DNA from: Hyphomicrobiales bacterium
Lineage (GTDB): Bacteria; Pseudomonadota; Alphaproteobacteria; Rhizobiales; Rhizobiaceae
Length of the DNA stretch: 64,000 bases
NCBI GenBank assembly: GCA_900471515.1
Contig: UCFC01000042.1
Span: 41,025 to 105,024 of the forward strand
Direction: 5' to 3'
Part shown: in pieces, positions 35,535 through 44,210 of the stretch
How the letters are laid out: every line of letters begins with the position of its first letter
Position numbering within the stretch: the stretch's first letter is position 1
The notes under the pieces: generated by a model
The model's database searches: none
What the model was told of the DNA's origin: nothing
Seen by the model: the letters and a program-made list of their open reading frames with translations, nothing else
Program-made: the position numbers and the translations under genes

Positions 35535-35790
35535 ACGTCACCTCCTGGAAAACCGGGCCACGATCTTCGCACGGATTTCCGGGTCAGGAAATATTGTCTA
35601 CAAAATTACTATTCTAATTTGCGCCAGCGTGCCGCGTTCAGATACTACCGGAAGACCGGCTCCTAAAAAGGCATTGCACGGTCAAGGAAAAGCCGCCGCG
35701 GGAGATCAGGGCCAGTCCGACGCTCGCCCTTGAGAATCGAACCTTTCCGATGCACGAAGAGATCGACACGAACAGATCGAGGACGACGGA

Positions 35791-36645
35791 ATGAGCGATG
35801 CGCGCGGACTTCAGATAATGTTCAAGAACCATACGACCTTGCTGAAATGGCACCGGCTGCGCCGGCGCATGGCCGATCCGCTGTTTTCGGCGGAGGTGAT
35901 GGCGGAAGGCTTCAAAGCCGGCGCATCGATGGAACTCGACCTGCGTGTGCGCGCCGATGGCGGCTTCGTCGTGCTGCATGACAAGGATCTGGAAGGCGAG
36001 ACGTCCGGGCACGGCATCATTGCTCAAAAGAGCCTGGCGGAACTGCGCGGTCTGCGCATGAAGGACGGCGATCGTCCGCTTCTCACCAGCGAGGATCTGG
36101 CCGCCATGCTGCAATCGGCCCATCCGGACGCGTTGCTGCAGTTCGACATGAAGGACGATTACGAAGCGATCGGCGAAAAGGGGATCGCCCATCTTGCTGA
36201 ACACCTGCAACGGATTTCCGCTTCCGTCATCGTCAGCGCCGGAAGTCAGGAGCTGATCCTGGCCGTCAAGGAAAAGCTGCCGCATCTGCGCCGCGGTATC
36301 GACCCGAGCGACAAGCTGGGCAATATCTGCAAGGCAGGAGGCTGGAATGCAGTCGAAAAGGAATTGCTCGCCGATCTTCGCGGCCCGACGGAGCCGGAAA
36401 CAATCTACCTTTACTGGCCGATGCTGCTCGATGCCGCAAAGGCCGGCCTCGATATGATCGCGCTCTGCCACAGCGAGGGCAAGCGCGTCGATGCCTGGAC
36501 CTTCACGCTGAAGGATCCCGATGGCGGTTTCAACGATACCGAATGGACGAATTTCTCGGCACTGATGGCGCTGAAGCCCGATCAGATCACGACGGACGAA
36601 GCGCCTGCAACCGAGCGCGCGTGGCTGAGGCGAATGGCGGACTGA
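35791..36645 (+). CDS. Glycerophosphodiester phosphodiesterase-family protein
   Basis: TIM-barrel phosphodiesterase (284 aa), apparently cytoplasmic. It has the metal-binding Glu and Asp in ASMELDLRVRADGGFVVLHD, with the catalytic His in LHD followed by KDLEGETSGHG, and LLQFDMKDD downstream. The canonical opening HRG is replaced by KWHRLRRRMADP, so one of the two catalytic histidines may be shifted or missing and activity is not certain. It is convergent with the phosphatase gene (adjacent stops) that ends the phosphodiester operon. Confidence 0.8.
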   Translation: MSDARGLQIMFKNHTTLLKWHRLRRRMADPLFSAEVMAEGFKAGASMELDLRVRADGGFVVLHDKDLEGETSGHGIIAQKSLAELRGLRMKDGDRPLLTSEDLAAMLQSAHPDALLQFDMKDDYEAIGEKGIAHLAEHLQRISASVIVSAGSQELILAVKEKLPHLRRGIDPSDKLGNICKAGGWNAVEKELLADLRGPTEPETIYLYWPMLLDAAKAGLDMIALCHSEGKRVDAWTFTLKDPDGGFNDTEWTNFSALMALKPDQITTDEAPATERAWLRRMAD

Positions 36646-37461
36646 TTAGCCCGCCAGGCCTTCGAACTCGACGAGGAAGGCGAATTCTTCCGCCAGGCCG
36701 GGTGAATGGGCTATGACAGGGCCGCCATCCTCCAGCAGCGTGTCGACCGGCGGAATGGCGACCTTCGCACCGGCCTCCGAAGCAATCAGCGCCCCGGCAA
36801 GCATGTCCCAGGCATTGAGATGCCGTTCGTAAAAGAGGTCGGAGACGCCTTCCGCCACGCGCACGAGATCGACTGCCGCTGCCCCCATGCGGCGATAATC
36901 CATACCGCGCTCATAAAGCCGCTTGGAAAGCGCCGCATAGTCGTCAAAGCTCGTCTTGCGCGAATGGCCGAGGACGACGATCGCGTTGGCGGGATCGGTC
37001 GTCAGGGCCGCATGGATCGGCTCACCTTCCTTGAAGGCGCCGTGGCCACGGATTGCGGAAAAGACCTGATCATTGGCCGCATCATAGACCACGCCGACCT
37101 CCACCTTGCCATCGACAACAAAGGCGATGGAAACGCCCCAATGGCGGAAGCCGCGGATATAGTTGGTCGTGCCGTCGATGGGATCGACGACCCAGGTACC
37201 GGCCGAACCGGACTGTCCGCCGGTTTCCTCACCCATGAATGTATCTTCGGGAAAGCGCGCCAGCAGCCCCTCGCGGATCGTCTGCTCCGCCCGCCTGTCT
37301 GCGACGGTGACGAAATCCTGCAATCCCTTGTTCTCGACGTTCAGCGCTCCCGGCTTTCCTTCACGCCTGAAGCGCGCGGCCTCGCGTCCCACCTTGCGGG
37401 CCACGTCGATTGCGACCTCCGCCCGCGCGGTCAGAGCAGAGGCATCAAATGCGGAATTCAT
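36646..37461 (-). CDS. Inositol monophosphatase-family phosphatase
   Basis: Mg2+-dependent phosphatase (271 aa) with the complete metal site: FMGEETGG, then WVVDPIDGTTNYIRGF, and the C-terminal AWDMLAGALIASEAG. Substrates in the family include inositol phosphates, sugar phosphates and PAP. It is the last gene of the importer operon, 1 bp overlap with the LacI gene. With a phosphodiesterase in the same operon it would dephosphorylate the released inositol- or sugar-phosphate. Confidence 0.92.
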   Translation of the reverse strand: MNSAFDASALTARAEVAIDVARKVGREAARFRREGKPGALNVENKGLQDFVTVADRRAEQTIREGLLARFPEDTFMGEETGGQSGSAGTWVVDPIDGTTNYIRGFRHWGVSIAFVVDGKVEVGVVYDAANDQVFSAIRGHGAFKEGEPIHAALTTDPANAIVVLGHSRKTSFDDYAALSKRLYERGMDYRRMGAAAVDLVRVAEGVSDLFYERHLNAWDMLAGALIASEAGAKVAIPPVDTLLEDGGPVIAHSPGLAEEFAFLVEFEGLAG

Positions 37462-38468
37462 CAGGCAGTCCTTCTTCTAATCAGCGTCACGGGGGTAAAT
37501 TCGACGCGGGCCGTCATATCCGGTTCGGCCATCCTGGTCATCAGCAGATCGACCGTCTGCTCGGCCTGCAAATCGCAAGGCTGGCGGATGGTCGTAAGGT
37601 CGTAGGCCGCCCAGCTGGCCTGGGGGATATCGTCATGGCCGATGACGCGCAGCGGCGGCTGATCCTCACGGCCAAGCCCTTTCATGATGCGGTCGATCAC
37701 GCCGCAAGCCATGTAGTCGTTGGCGCAAAACAGGCCGTCGATGTCGAGCGTGGCAAGACCGGCGGCTGCGTCATAGCCGTTCCGGTAGTCGTTGACCCTT
37801 ACCTCGATCATCCGCGGTTCGAGGCCGAACTGCCGACAGGCCGCCATGAAGGCCTCGCTGCGCCGCCTTGCCGTGTAGGAGATGGAGGGCGCTGCCATAA
37901 CCGCCGGCGCCGTCACGCCGCTTTCGATCAGATGCGTGGCGGCAAGGTGACCCGCCATGCGATCGTCGGAAATGATGCGGTCGACAAAGGGAATATCGTC
38001 GCCCTTGTTGATCAGCACGATCGGCACACCTTCGGCAGCACACTGCTCGCAGATCTCCGTCGGCGGCGCATCCGATGTGACAATGACGCCGGAGACGGCA
38101 TAGTGCAGGAGCTGGCCGATGACGGTCGAGGTGTCCGCCTCCTTCGAGGTCGGCAGCAGAATGGGGCGGAAATTGCGGGCAATCAGCACCCGTGCCAGGT
38201 TCTCGATCTGCAACGTGCGGAACGGGTTATCGAGGCCGGCCGCGACAAGCCCGACGAGGTCGGAGCGCTTGTTGGTGAGGCTGCGGGCCAGATAGTTCAC
38301 CCGGTAGCCGAGCTCCTTGGCCGCCTGATAGACCTTTTCGCGCGTCTTCGGCGAGACGCTGGCATCGGGCGTGAAGGCACGAGACACGGCCGCGCGCGAA
38401 ACGCCCGCCACGCGCGCCACGTCGAAGGACGTGACCTTTCTCGGTCCCTTGTTATCCCTGTCTGCCAT
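37461..38468 (-). CDS. LacI-family transcriptional regulator
   Basis: Repressor (335 aa): N-terminal HTH and hinge helix (VTSFDVARVAGVSRAAVSRA and YLARSLTNKRS), then a periplasmic-binding-type effector domain. The gene is embedded within the operon it probably regulates, overlapping the phosphodiesterase gene by 17 bp and the phosphatase gene by 1 bp. A candidate operator lies upstream of the first gene at 43976. Confidence 0.92.
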   Translation of the reverse strand: MADRDNKGPRKVTSFDVARVAGVSRAAVSRAFTPDASVSPKTREKVYQAAKELGYRVNYLARSLTNKRSDLVGLVAAGLDNPFRTLQIENLARVLIARNFRPILLPTSKEADTSTVIGQLLHYAVSGVIVTSDAPPTEICEQCAAEGVPIVLINKGDDIPFVDRIISDDRMAGHLAATHLIESGVTAPAVMAAPSISYTARRRSEAFMAACRQFGLEPRMIEVRVNDYRNGYDAAAGLATLDIDGLFCANDYMACGVIDRIMKGLGREDQPPLRVIGHDDIPQASWAAYDLTTIRQPCDLQAEQTVDLLMTRMAEPDMTARVEFTPVTLIRRRTA

Positions 38469-39225
38469 GTCTCTCGTCCCTGGCGGCCGGGCGCATCAGA
38501 TCGGGCAGGTCCGTACAGATGCCGAGCACCGGAAGCTTCATAATGTCGGAAAGAATGGCCGGCCGCTCCTCGTGCCACAACACGATCTCACGCCCTTCGC
38601 CAAAGGCCCGCTGCATCAGCTCCCGGCTGACCAGATCCTGCGGCCGTTCGCCGGCCCGCTCCCAGCAAAGGTGCAGGATGTCGGCGCCGGCCTCGTCGCC
38701 TGCCGCATGCGGATCGTGGCCGACACGGATCAGGACGGAGAGCGGGTAGTCGCAGCCCGCCTCGCGAAGTTCGCGCACCTGCGCGGTATCGAAGGAGCCG
38801 AGGCAGGCAAAGCGCTGGTTTTTCTCGGCAAGATGCTTCCAGCACAGAAGCCCGGTGCCCGGCGCCTTGAGTTCGATGTAGAGACCGGTATTGGTGCGCC
38901 GTCCGAGGGCTGCAACCGCCTCGAACGTGGGAACGTTCACGCCGTCGAGGGCAGCAAGCTCGGCTGCCGTCATCTCGGAAATGCGCCTGTTGACGCCAAA
39001 GACGCGTTCGAGATGATCGTCATGGGAAACGACGACCACGCCATCTCTGGTCAGTTGCGTATCGAGCTCCCACATTTCCGCACCGAGTTCGGCCGCGCGC
39101 TGGAAGGCCTCCAGCGTGTTTTCGCGCTCATGGCCGCTGGCGCCGCGATGGCCGATGCAAAACGGCAGGCTTCCCTTGTCGGAAGGCCAGCCGTAACGTT
39201 CGAAGAAGGACGAGAAATCACGCAT
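38452..39225 (-). CDS. Glycerophosphodiester phosphodiesterase
   Basis: TIM-barrel GDPD enzyme (257 aa) with intact catalytic residues: CIGHRGASGHERENTLEAF holds the first His and the metal-binding Glu, and VVVSHDDHLERVFG the second His. No signal peptide, so it works in the cytoplasm on imported phosphodiesters. It starts 3 bp after the ATPase gene, with GGAGG upstream. The product would be an alcohol plus a sugar- or glycerol-phosphate. Confidence 0.92.
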   Translation of the reverse strand: MRDFSSFFERYGWPSDKGSLPFCIGHRGASGHERENTLEAFQRAAELGAEMWELDTQLTRDGVVVVSHDDHLERVFGVNRRISEMTAAELAALDGVNVPTFEAVAALGRRTNTGLYIELKAPGTGLLCWKHLAEKNQRFACLGSFDTAQVRELREAGCDYPLSVLIRVGHDPHAAGDEAGADILHLCWERAGERPQDLVSRELMQRAFGEGREIVLWHEERPAILSDIMKLPVLGICTDLPDLMRPAARDERHGRQG

Positions 39226-39228
39226 CGA

Positions 39229-40278
39229 TCAAAGCCTCCGGCCTTCCTCGTCGAAGACGAACACACCCTTGCTGTCGATTGCCCACTTCACCTCGTCGCC
39301 GACGGTGATGTCGTTGCGAACCGGCTGGATGGAGCGCAGCAGCGACCCACCGGCGAGCTGCACGTCGTAAAGGTTCTCTCGGCCCTGCGTTTCGGCGAAC
39401 GTGACCTTGCCGCAAACAGTGATATCGCCGGCCGGATTGAAATGTTCGGGGCGCACGCCGAGCGTGAGCCTGGTGCCTTCCGCAGCCTTGACCGAGACCG
39501 GCACGCGGATTTCGCTTTCCGGCATCGCAAAGGCGCCGTCCTTCATCACGCCGCGCAAAAAAGTGATCGGCGGATTGCCGAGGAAGCCGGCGACGAAGGA
39601 GGTGCGCGGGTCGTTATACATTTCCGCCGGCGTGGCGACCTGCACGATCTCGCCTTCCTTCATGATAGCAATGCGGTCGCACATGCTCATCGCCTCCACC
39701 TGATCGTGGGTCACGAGAACGGCGGTGATACCGGTCTCGCGCTGGATGCGGCGGATTTCCGAACGCATTTCAAGACGAAGCTTGGCGTCGAGATTGGCGA
39801 GCGGCTCGTCGAGCAGCAGCACATCCGGCTTGCGGATGAGCGCCCGAGCAAGCGCCACGCGCTGCTGCTGGCCGCCCGAAAGCTGTGCCGGCCGGCGCTC
39901 CATCAGGTTGCCGATCTGCACAAGGCCGGAGATACGCTCGACCTCCTTGCGGATCTCGGTTGCACCGACGCCCTTCACCTTCAGCGGAAAGCCGATGTTT
40001 TCCGCAACCGTCATGTGCGGATAGAGCGCGTAGGACTGGAAGACGACGCCGACATTGCGCATCTGGCTCGGCAGGTCGGTCACGTCGCGATCGCCGAAGA
40101 GAATGCGCCCGCCCGTCGGGCGATGGATGCCGCAGATGGCAAACAGCGTCGTCGACTTGCCGCAACCGGAGGGGCCGAGCAGCGCCAGCATTTCGCCGCT
40201 GCCGACTTCGAGCTTCATGTTCTCGATGACCTTGGTGGAACCGAAGCTCTTCGAAAAATTGTCGAGGAGGATGCGCAT
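39229..40278 (-). CDS. Sugar ABC transporter ATP-binding protein (UgpC/MalK type)
   Basis: ATPase (349 aa) with Walker A GPSGCGKST (35-43), signature QLSGGQQQRVALARALIR, Walker B LLLDEPLANLD, H-loop LVTHDQVEAM and a TOBE region (TLGVRPEHFNPAGD). It follows the second permease with a 1-bp overlap. A UgpC-type ATPase next to a GDPD gene recalls ugp operons for glycerol-3-phosphate and glycerophosphodiesters. Confidence 0.92.
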   Translation of the reverse strand: MRILLDNFSKSFGSTKVIENMKLEVGSGEMLALLGPSGCGKSTTLFAICGIHRPTGGRILFGDRDVTDLPSQMRNVGVVFQSYALYPHMTVAENIGFPLKVKGVGATEIRKEVERISGLVQIGNLMERRPAQLSGGQQQRVALARALIRKPDVLLLDEPLANLDAKLRLEMRSEIRRIQRETGITAVLVTHDQVEAMSMCDRIAIMKEGEIVQVATPAEMYNDPRTSFVAGFLGNPPITFLRGVMKDGAFAMPESEIRVPVSVKAAEGTRLTLGVRPEHFNPAGDITVCGKVTFAETQGRENLYDVQLAGGSLLRSIQPVRNDITVGDEVKWAIDSKGVFVFDEEGRRL

Positions 40279-41120
40279 CAGCCTTTGCTCCCGCCGCCAT
40301 AGATGTTCATGAGATATTTGTGGAAGAGTGCGTAGACGATCATGACCGGGATGACGTAGAACACGCCGACCGCCTTGAACATATTGAAATTATAGTTGTT
40401 GTCGTCGCTGAGGAAGCCGGCGAGATAGACCGAGAGCACCTGCACCTGATTGCCGGGCGCCAGCACCTGCGGCAGGATATATTCACCCCAGCCTGACAGG
40501 AACGAGAAGAGCGCGAGTGCCATGATGCCCGGCCCGACCTGCGGCAGCACAAGGCTGCGCCAGACGCGGAAGCGCGAAGCACCGTCGACGACGCCGGCCA
40601 TCTCGATTTCCCACGGCACCGTGTCGTAAAAGCCCTTCATCAGCCAGATGCCGAGCGGCAGGTCGATGGCCGCCTTCACCAGGATCACGCCGATCAGCGA
40701 ATTATAGAGGCCGATCATCTGCAGCACGATGAAGATGGCGATGATCAGCGTCACCGACGGAAACGCGTGCAGCACCATGACGCCGGCCAGGAAAAAGCCG
40801 CGCGCCGGCACGTTGAGCCGCGACAGCACATAACCGGCCATCGACGAGACGATGACGACGACGCTCGTCGTGCAGGCGGCAAAGACCAAGGTATTGATCG
40901 TCACGACCCAGATATTCGGCTTGCCTTCCGTTGTCTGCCACAGGAAGCGCCATGGCTGGACGGTGAAGCCGGAAGGGATGAGTGAGCCGGCTTCCTTCAC
41001 CGTCACCGTGTCGAGGAAGAAGTAAGCGTACATCAGAAGCAGCGGCAGGCTGACGACCATCAGCGCGGCAACGACCGGCCAGCTGCTGAAATTCGCGGAA
41101 GGTTGCGCTTTTTCGGCCAT
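40278..41120 (-). CDS. Sugar ABC transporter permease (MalG type)
   Basis: Inner-membrane permease (280 aa), six membrane segments, EAA loop EMAGVVDGASRFRVWRSLVL, C-terminus KYLMNIYGGGSKG. It is 2 bp from the first permease and 1 bp overlapping the ATPase, so the genes are translationally coupled. Confidence 0.92.
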   Translation of the reverse strand: MAEKAQPSANFSSWPVVAALMVVSLPLLLMYAYFFLDTVTVKEAGSLIPSGFTVQPWRFLWQTTEGKPNIWVVTINTLVFAACTTSVVVIVSSMAGYVLSRLNVPARGFFLAGVMVLHAFPSVTLIIAIFIVLQMIGLYNSLIGVILVKAAIDLPLGIWLMKGFYDTVPWEIEMAGVVDGASRFRVWRSLVLPQVGPGIMALALFSFLSGWGEYILPQVLAPGNQVQVLSVYLAGFLSDDNNYNFNMFKAVGVFYVIPVMIVYALFHKYLMNIYGGGSKG

Positions 41121-41122
41121 GG

Positions 41123-42424
41123 TCAGTCCTCGATCAGCGGCTTGGAGACAAGCGTGCCGTAGTTGAAAATGCGCAGATAGATCAGCGACAGTGTCACGCC
41201 GATGACAACCAGCACGAGGGCCATGGCGGCACCCAGCCCATATTCGAGATTGCCGGCGTAGTTGTTGAGCGCCGTATGATAGGCGGCGAGCGCCCAGATC
41301 TCCGTTGCCTTGCCGGGGCCGCCGTTGGTCGAAAGCAGGGTTTCGTTGAAGGAGGCAAGCAGCGAAAGCGTCTGGTAGCAGGTGACGAAAAGGATCGGCC
41401 AGCGCATCTGCGGCAGGATGATGTAGCGGATCTGCTGCCAGCGCGACGCGCCATCGACCTCGCTCGCATAGAACTGGCTCTTCGGAATGGCCTTCATTGC
41501 CGAGGAGAACACCAGCATTCCCATCGAGGCACCGATGAAGCCGTTGATCATGACGACGAAGACCCAGGCGTTGTAGGCGTTATCGAGAAGGTAGTTTTTC
41601 GGCGGGTAGCCGAACTTGCCCATCAGCGTGGAAATGAAGCCGGTGTCCCAGGCAAGCCATTTCCACAGCATCACGTAGATGACGACGGGCGTGATGCGCG
41701 GCAGCAGCCAGACGCCGCGGAAGAAGGAAGCGGGTGCCGCCGGCATGTAATGTGTCCAGATGGCAAGCAGCAACGCATAACTGACATTGAAGATCATCAG
41801 CACCAGCGCGACATAGAGCACGGTATTGAGGAGAACGCGGGCCATATCCGGCGAAGAGGCCATGCGCGAGAAATTGTCCGATGTCCAGACCCAGCCGGTA
41901 TAGGTCGCCGTTGCGACGGCCTCCTTCTGCTCCTGCGTGAGCTTGAAGCCAAGCGTATCGAGCGCGGAAAAGAGCTGCTCCTTGCTGTCGAAGCGTGCGT
42001 TGACGACCGAGCGGTTGAACTGGTCGGAGATCTGCTTGACCTCGCGCGTCGAGGGACGGTCCTTCAGGTCCTTGATCATGCGCTCGATTTCACGGCGCGA
42101 CGGAAAAACCTCTTTCAGATGCTTTTCGCGCAGTTCCGAGACGATGCCGGAGGAAAGATTGAGAGCCTCGACGGCTTTCAGGCCGTCTTCGTCGATCGTG
42201 TAGCGCGGCTCGCCGAGCTGATCGGCAATATCGGGCATGGAGGATTCGAGCGTAATCAGCGAATTCGGTGCGACCTGATAGACGCCGCCGGAAATGCCGG
42301 TGGCGGTCGTCATGTTCGTCATCGAGAAGACGGCCGTCAGAACGACCGGCAGAAGGAAGAACAGGATGATCATGATCGCCGCGGGCGCAATCATCACCAG
42401 CCCGAGCGTTCTGGACGATTTCAT
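41123..42424 (-). CDS. Sugar ABC transporter permease with a large periplasmic insertion
   Basis: Permease of 433 aa, well above the usual 290-320. After the first membrane segment (about residues 8-32) there is a hydrophilic stretch of about 150 residues, rich in charged helices (EVFPSRREIERMIKDLKDR and following), before the second segment near residue 200. The rest is a normal MalF/UgpA subunit with EAA loop SEVDGASRWQQIRYIILPQM. E. coli MalF carries a comparable periplasmic domain that contacts its binding protein, though at a different loop. First permease after the binding protein. Confidence 0.9.
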   Translation of the reverse strand: MKSSRTLGLVMIAPAAIMIILFFLLPVVLTAVFSMTNMTTATGISGGVYQVAPNSLITLESSMPDIADQLGEPRYTIDEDGLKAVEALNLSSGIVSELREKHLKEVFPSRREIERMIKDLKDRPSTREVKQISDQFNRSVVNARFDSKEQLFSALDTLGFKLTQEQKEAVATATYTGWVWTSDNFSRMASSPDMARVLLNTVLYVALVLMIFNVSYALLLAIWTHYMPAAPASFFRGVWLLPRITPVVIYVMLWKWLAWDTGFISTLMGKFGYPPKNYLLDNAYNAWVFVVMINGFIGASMGMLVFSSAMKAIPKSQFYASEVDGASRWQQIRYIILPQMRWPILFVTCYQTLSLLASFNETLLSTNGGPGKATEIWALAAYHTALNNYAGNLEYGLGAAMALVLVVIGVTLSLIYLRIFNYGTLVSKPLIED

Positions 42425-42448
42425 GGAAGTCCCCTCTTGGACGACGGA

Positions 42449-42478
42449 CCGGGAGGCGGCATAAGGGCCGCCTCCCGG
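42449..42478. other. Intercistronic hairpin after the binding-protein gene
   Basis: Perfect 12-bp stem (42449-42460 with 42467-42478), loop ATAAGG, 15 bp beyond the binding-protein stop and before the permease gene. No T-run follows. The strongest of the five hairpins in this position. Confidence 0.75.
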
Positions 42479-42493
42479 CAGGGTGCGTCGATC

Positions 42494-43849
42494 TTAGCGG
42501 ATGACGATCTTGTCGCCGAGCGTGCTCTTCAGCTCGCTCTCGGCATCGTTGACAGCAGCATCGACCGCCTTGGCGCCGGTCCAGGATGCTTCAAGGTTCT
42601 TCCACATGATGTTCCAATAGGTGCCGAAATCGGAATTGTTCGGCATCGCATTGGCGTAGGGCAGCAGGCGCTCGGTGGCTTCGCGCGTCCAGCGGTCGGC
42701 GGCGTAGAAATCGACGGCCGCTTCGGACTTGGAGACACCAAGGTGAGCCGACTTGACCGCATGCAGCGCATTGATGCGCGGCTCGGAAGCGATCGTGATC
42801 AGCTGGGCGGCGACCTGCGTATCTTCATCGCTGTGGCCGGCCGTCAGCAGATAGACGAGAGGATGCGTCAGCGTGTTGGCCTTGCCGCCTTCCCCGGCCG
42901 GGATCAGCGTGAAGACGATGTTGCCGAAGAAGTCCTTCAGGCCCTCCTGGTTGACCATGCGGGCATAATGCCAGGTGCCGGCGTCCCAGATGCCGGCCTT
43001 GCCGCTGGAGATTTCCTTCCACCACTGGTCGCCCGGCATGCCGATGTGGTTCTTCTTGGTAACGCCCGAAGCGACGGCATCGGCGAAGAACTGATAGGTG
43101 CGCTTCATCGCAGCCTTGTCGAAAACGAGCTTGCCGTTTTCTTCCATCACACCGCCGAAGGACGTGTAGAACTGCCAGTAATCCGGGCCGTTGCTGGCGC
43201 GCGGATAAAAGCCGTAGCCGGGTTGTACGAGGCCCTTGTCCTGCATCTTCTTGGCGTCTTCGAGCAGGTTCTCCATCGTGTACTTGCCGTCCTTGACGCT
43301 CTGCGGCAGGGCGTCGAGATCAGCATCGCTGTAGCCGATCGCCTTCATGTGCGGCTTCCAGAACAGCATCGGGCGGGATTCCGCGTCCTGCGGGATGCCG
43401 TAGACCGAGCCGCTGTAGGAGGCGATCTGCATCAGGTTTTCGTAGATGTCGTTGAGCGGCCAGGAGTCGAGGTCGACATAATCTTCGACCGGAACGATGA
43501 GGCCAGCCTGCGACCACGGAGCAATATCTTCATGGCCGCTGACGACGATGTTCGGAGCCTTCTTGGCTTCGGCGGCAAGCGTGAGCGCCTGCTTGAAATC
43601 GTCCCAGCCCGAGTAAGGGGTCTTTTCAACGATGATCTTCAGATCTTCGCCCTTCAGCGCCGCTTCGCGCTCGAGCTGACGGGCAGCGATGTCGATGGCA
43701 TCGAGGCGATAGACGTCGTTCGGACCGGTACCGCCGGCCCAGACGCTGATGTGGACGTCCTTGGCAAGCGCAAAAACAGAGGTCGAAGCCAGGATGGCGG
43801 CTGCGACGGTAAGGGACTTCAGTGTCGGCAAAAGAGTCATTTTCTTCAT
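42494..43849 (-). CDS. Sugar/phosphodiester ABC transporter substrate-binding protein (family 1)
   Basis: Periplasmic binding protein (451 aa) with signal peptide MKKMTLLPTLKSLTVAAAIL ending in an ALA site, and UgpB-like mature segments (DVHISVWAGGTGPNDVYRLD, GKAGIWDAGTWHYARM). The start could equally be the Met three codons on (43840), better spaced from GGGGAG; the longer ORF to 43921 has no support. It leads the operon importer - GDPD - LacI - phosphatase. The substrate is inferred from these enzymes, not from binding residues. Confidence 0.9.
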   Translation of the reverse strand: MKKMTLLPTLKSLTVAAAILASTSVFALAKDVHISVWAGGTGPNDVYRLDAIDIAARQLEREAALKGEDLKIIVEKTPYSGWDDFKQALTLAAEAKKAPNIVVSGHEDIAPWSQAGLIVPVEDYVDLDSWPLNDIYENLMQIASYSGSVYGIPQDAESRPMLFWKPHMKAIGYSDADLDALPQSVKDGKYTMENLLEDAKKMQDKGLVQPGYGFYPRASNGPDYWQFYTSFGGVMEENGKLVFDKAAMKRTYQFFADAVASGVTKKNHIGMPGDQWWKEISSGKAGIWDAGTWHYARMVNQEGLKDFFGNIVFTLIPAGEGGKANTLTHPLVYLLTAGHSDEDTQVAAQLITIASEPRINALHAVKSAHLGVSKSEAAVDFYAADRWTREATERLLPYANAMPNNSDFGTYWNIMWKNLEASWTGAKAVDAAVNDAESELKSTLGDKIVIR

Positions 43850-43975
43850 CTCCCCAGAAGAGCAGTGTGAGGCCTCTTGACGGGTCATCACTGGTGTTGA
43901 CGGCCGTTTCGAAAGCCCCACGAAAACGTGGCGTGTCCCGCTCTAGGGGGCGAACGTAACGACCGAATGACAAAA

Positions 43976-43991
43976 TTGAGCACGTGTGCAA
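43976..43991. promoter_or_regulatory. Candidate LacI-family operator
   Basis: TTGAGCAC-GTGTGCAA, a 16-bp near-palindrome (6 of 8 positions symmetrical) around a central CG step, as LacI-family operators usually have. It is 127 bp upstream of the binding-protein start. The whole stretch 43850-44210 has no convincing gene; apart from this site and AT-rich tracts I see nothing in it. Confidence 0.45.
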
Positions 43992-44210
43992 AATTATTAT
44001 GACGATGTTCGCGGCGCGGTCAATTGCCGATGGAAATGACGCGAGCACTAACGTGACATGCCCTCAACATTGCGAGAGGATACGGGTAAAAATCAGGAAT
44101 ATTTTCTTACAATTACACGATATGCCCGCCGAGCACCTGGCTTCGTGCCCAACCCAAGCAATATGTGCCACATGCCCCCCATCGGTCACGAGTGGAGTTC
44201 CGAAATCCAG

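Noticed and set aside
41276..43870. 864-aa open frame on the plus strand
   Set aside because: It runs antisense through the permease and binding-protein genes, which have clear family motifs; it has no domain and the His/Asp/Arg-rich composition typical of antisense high-GC frames.
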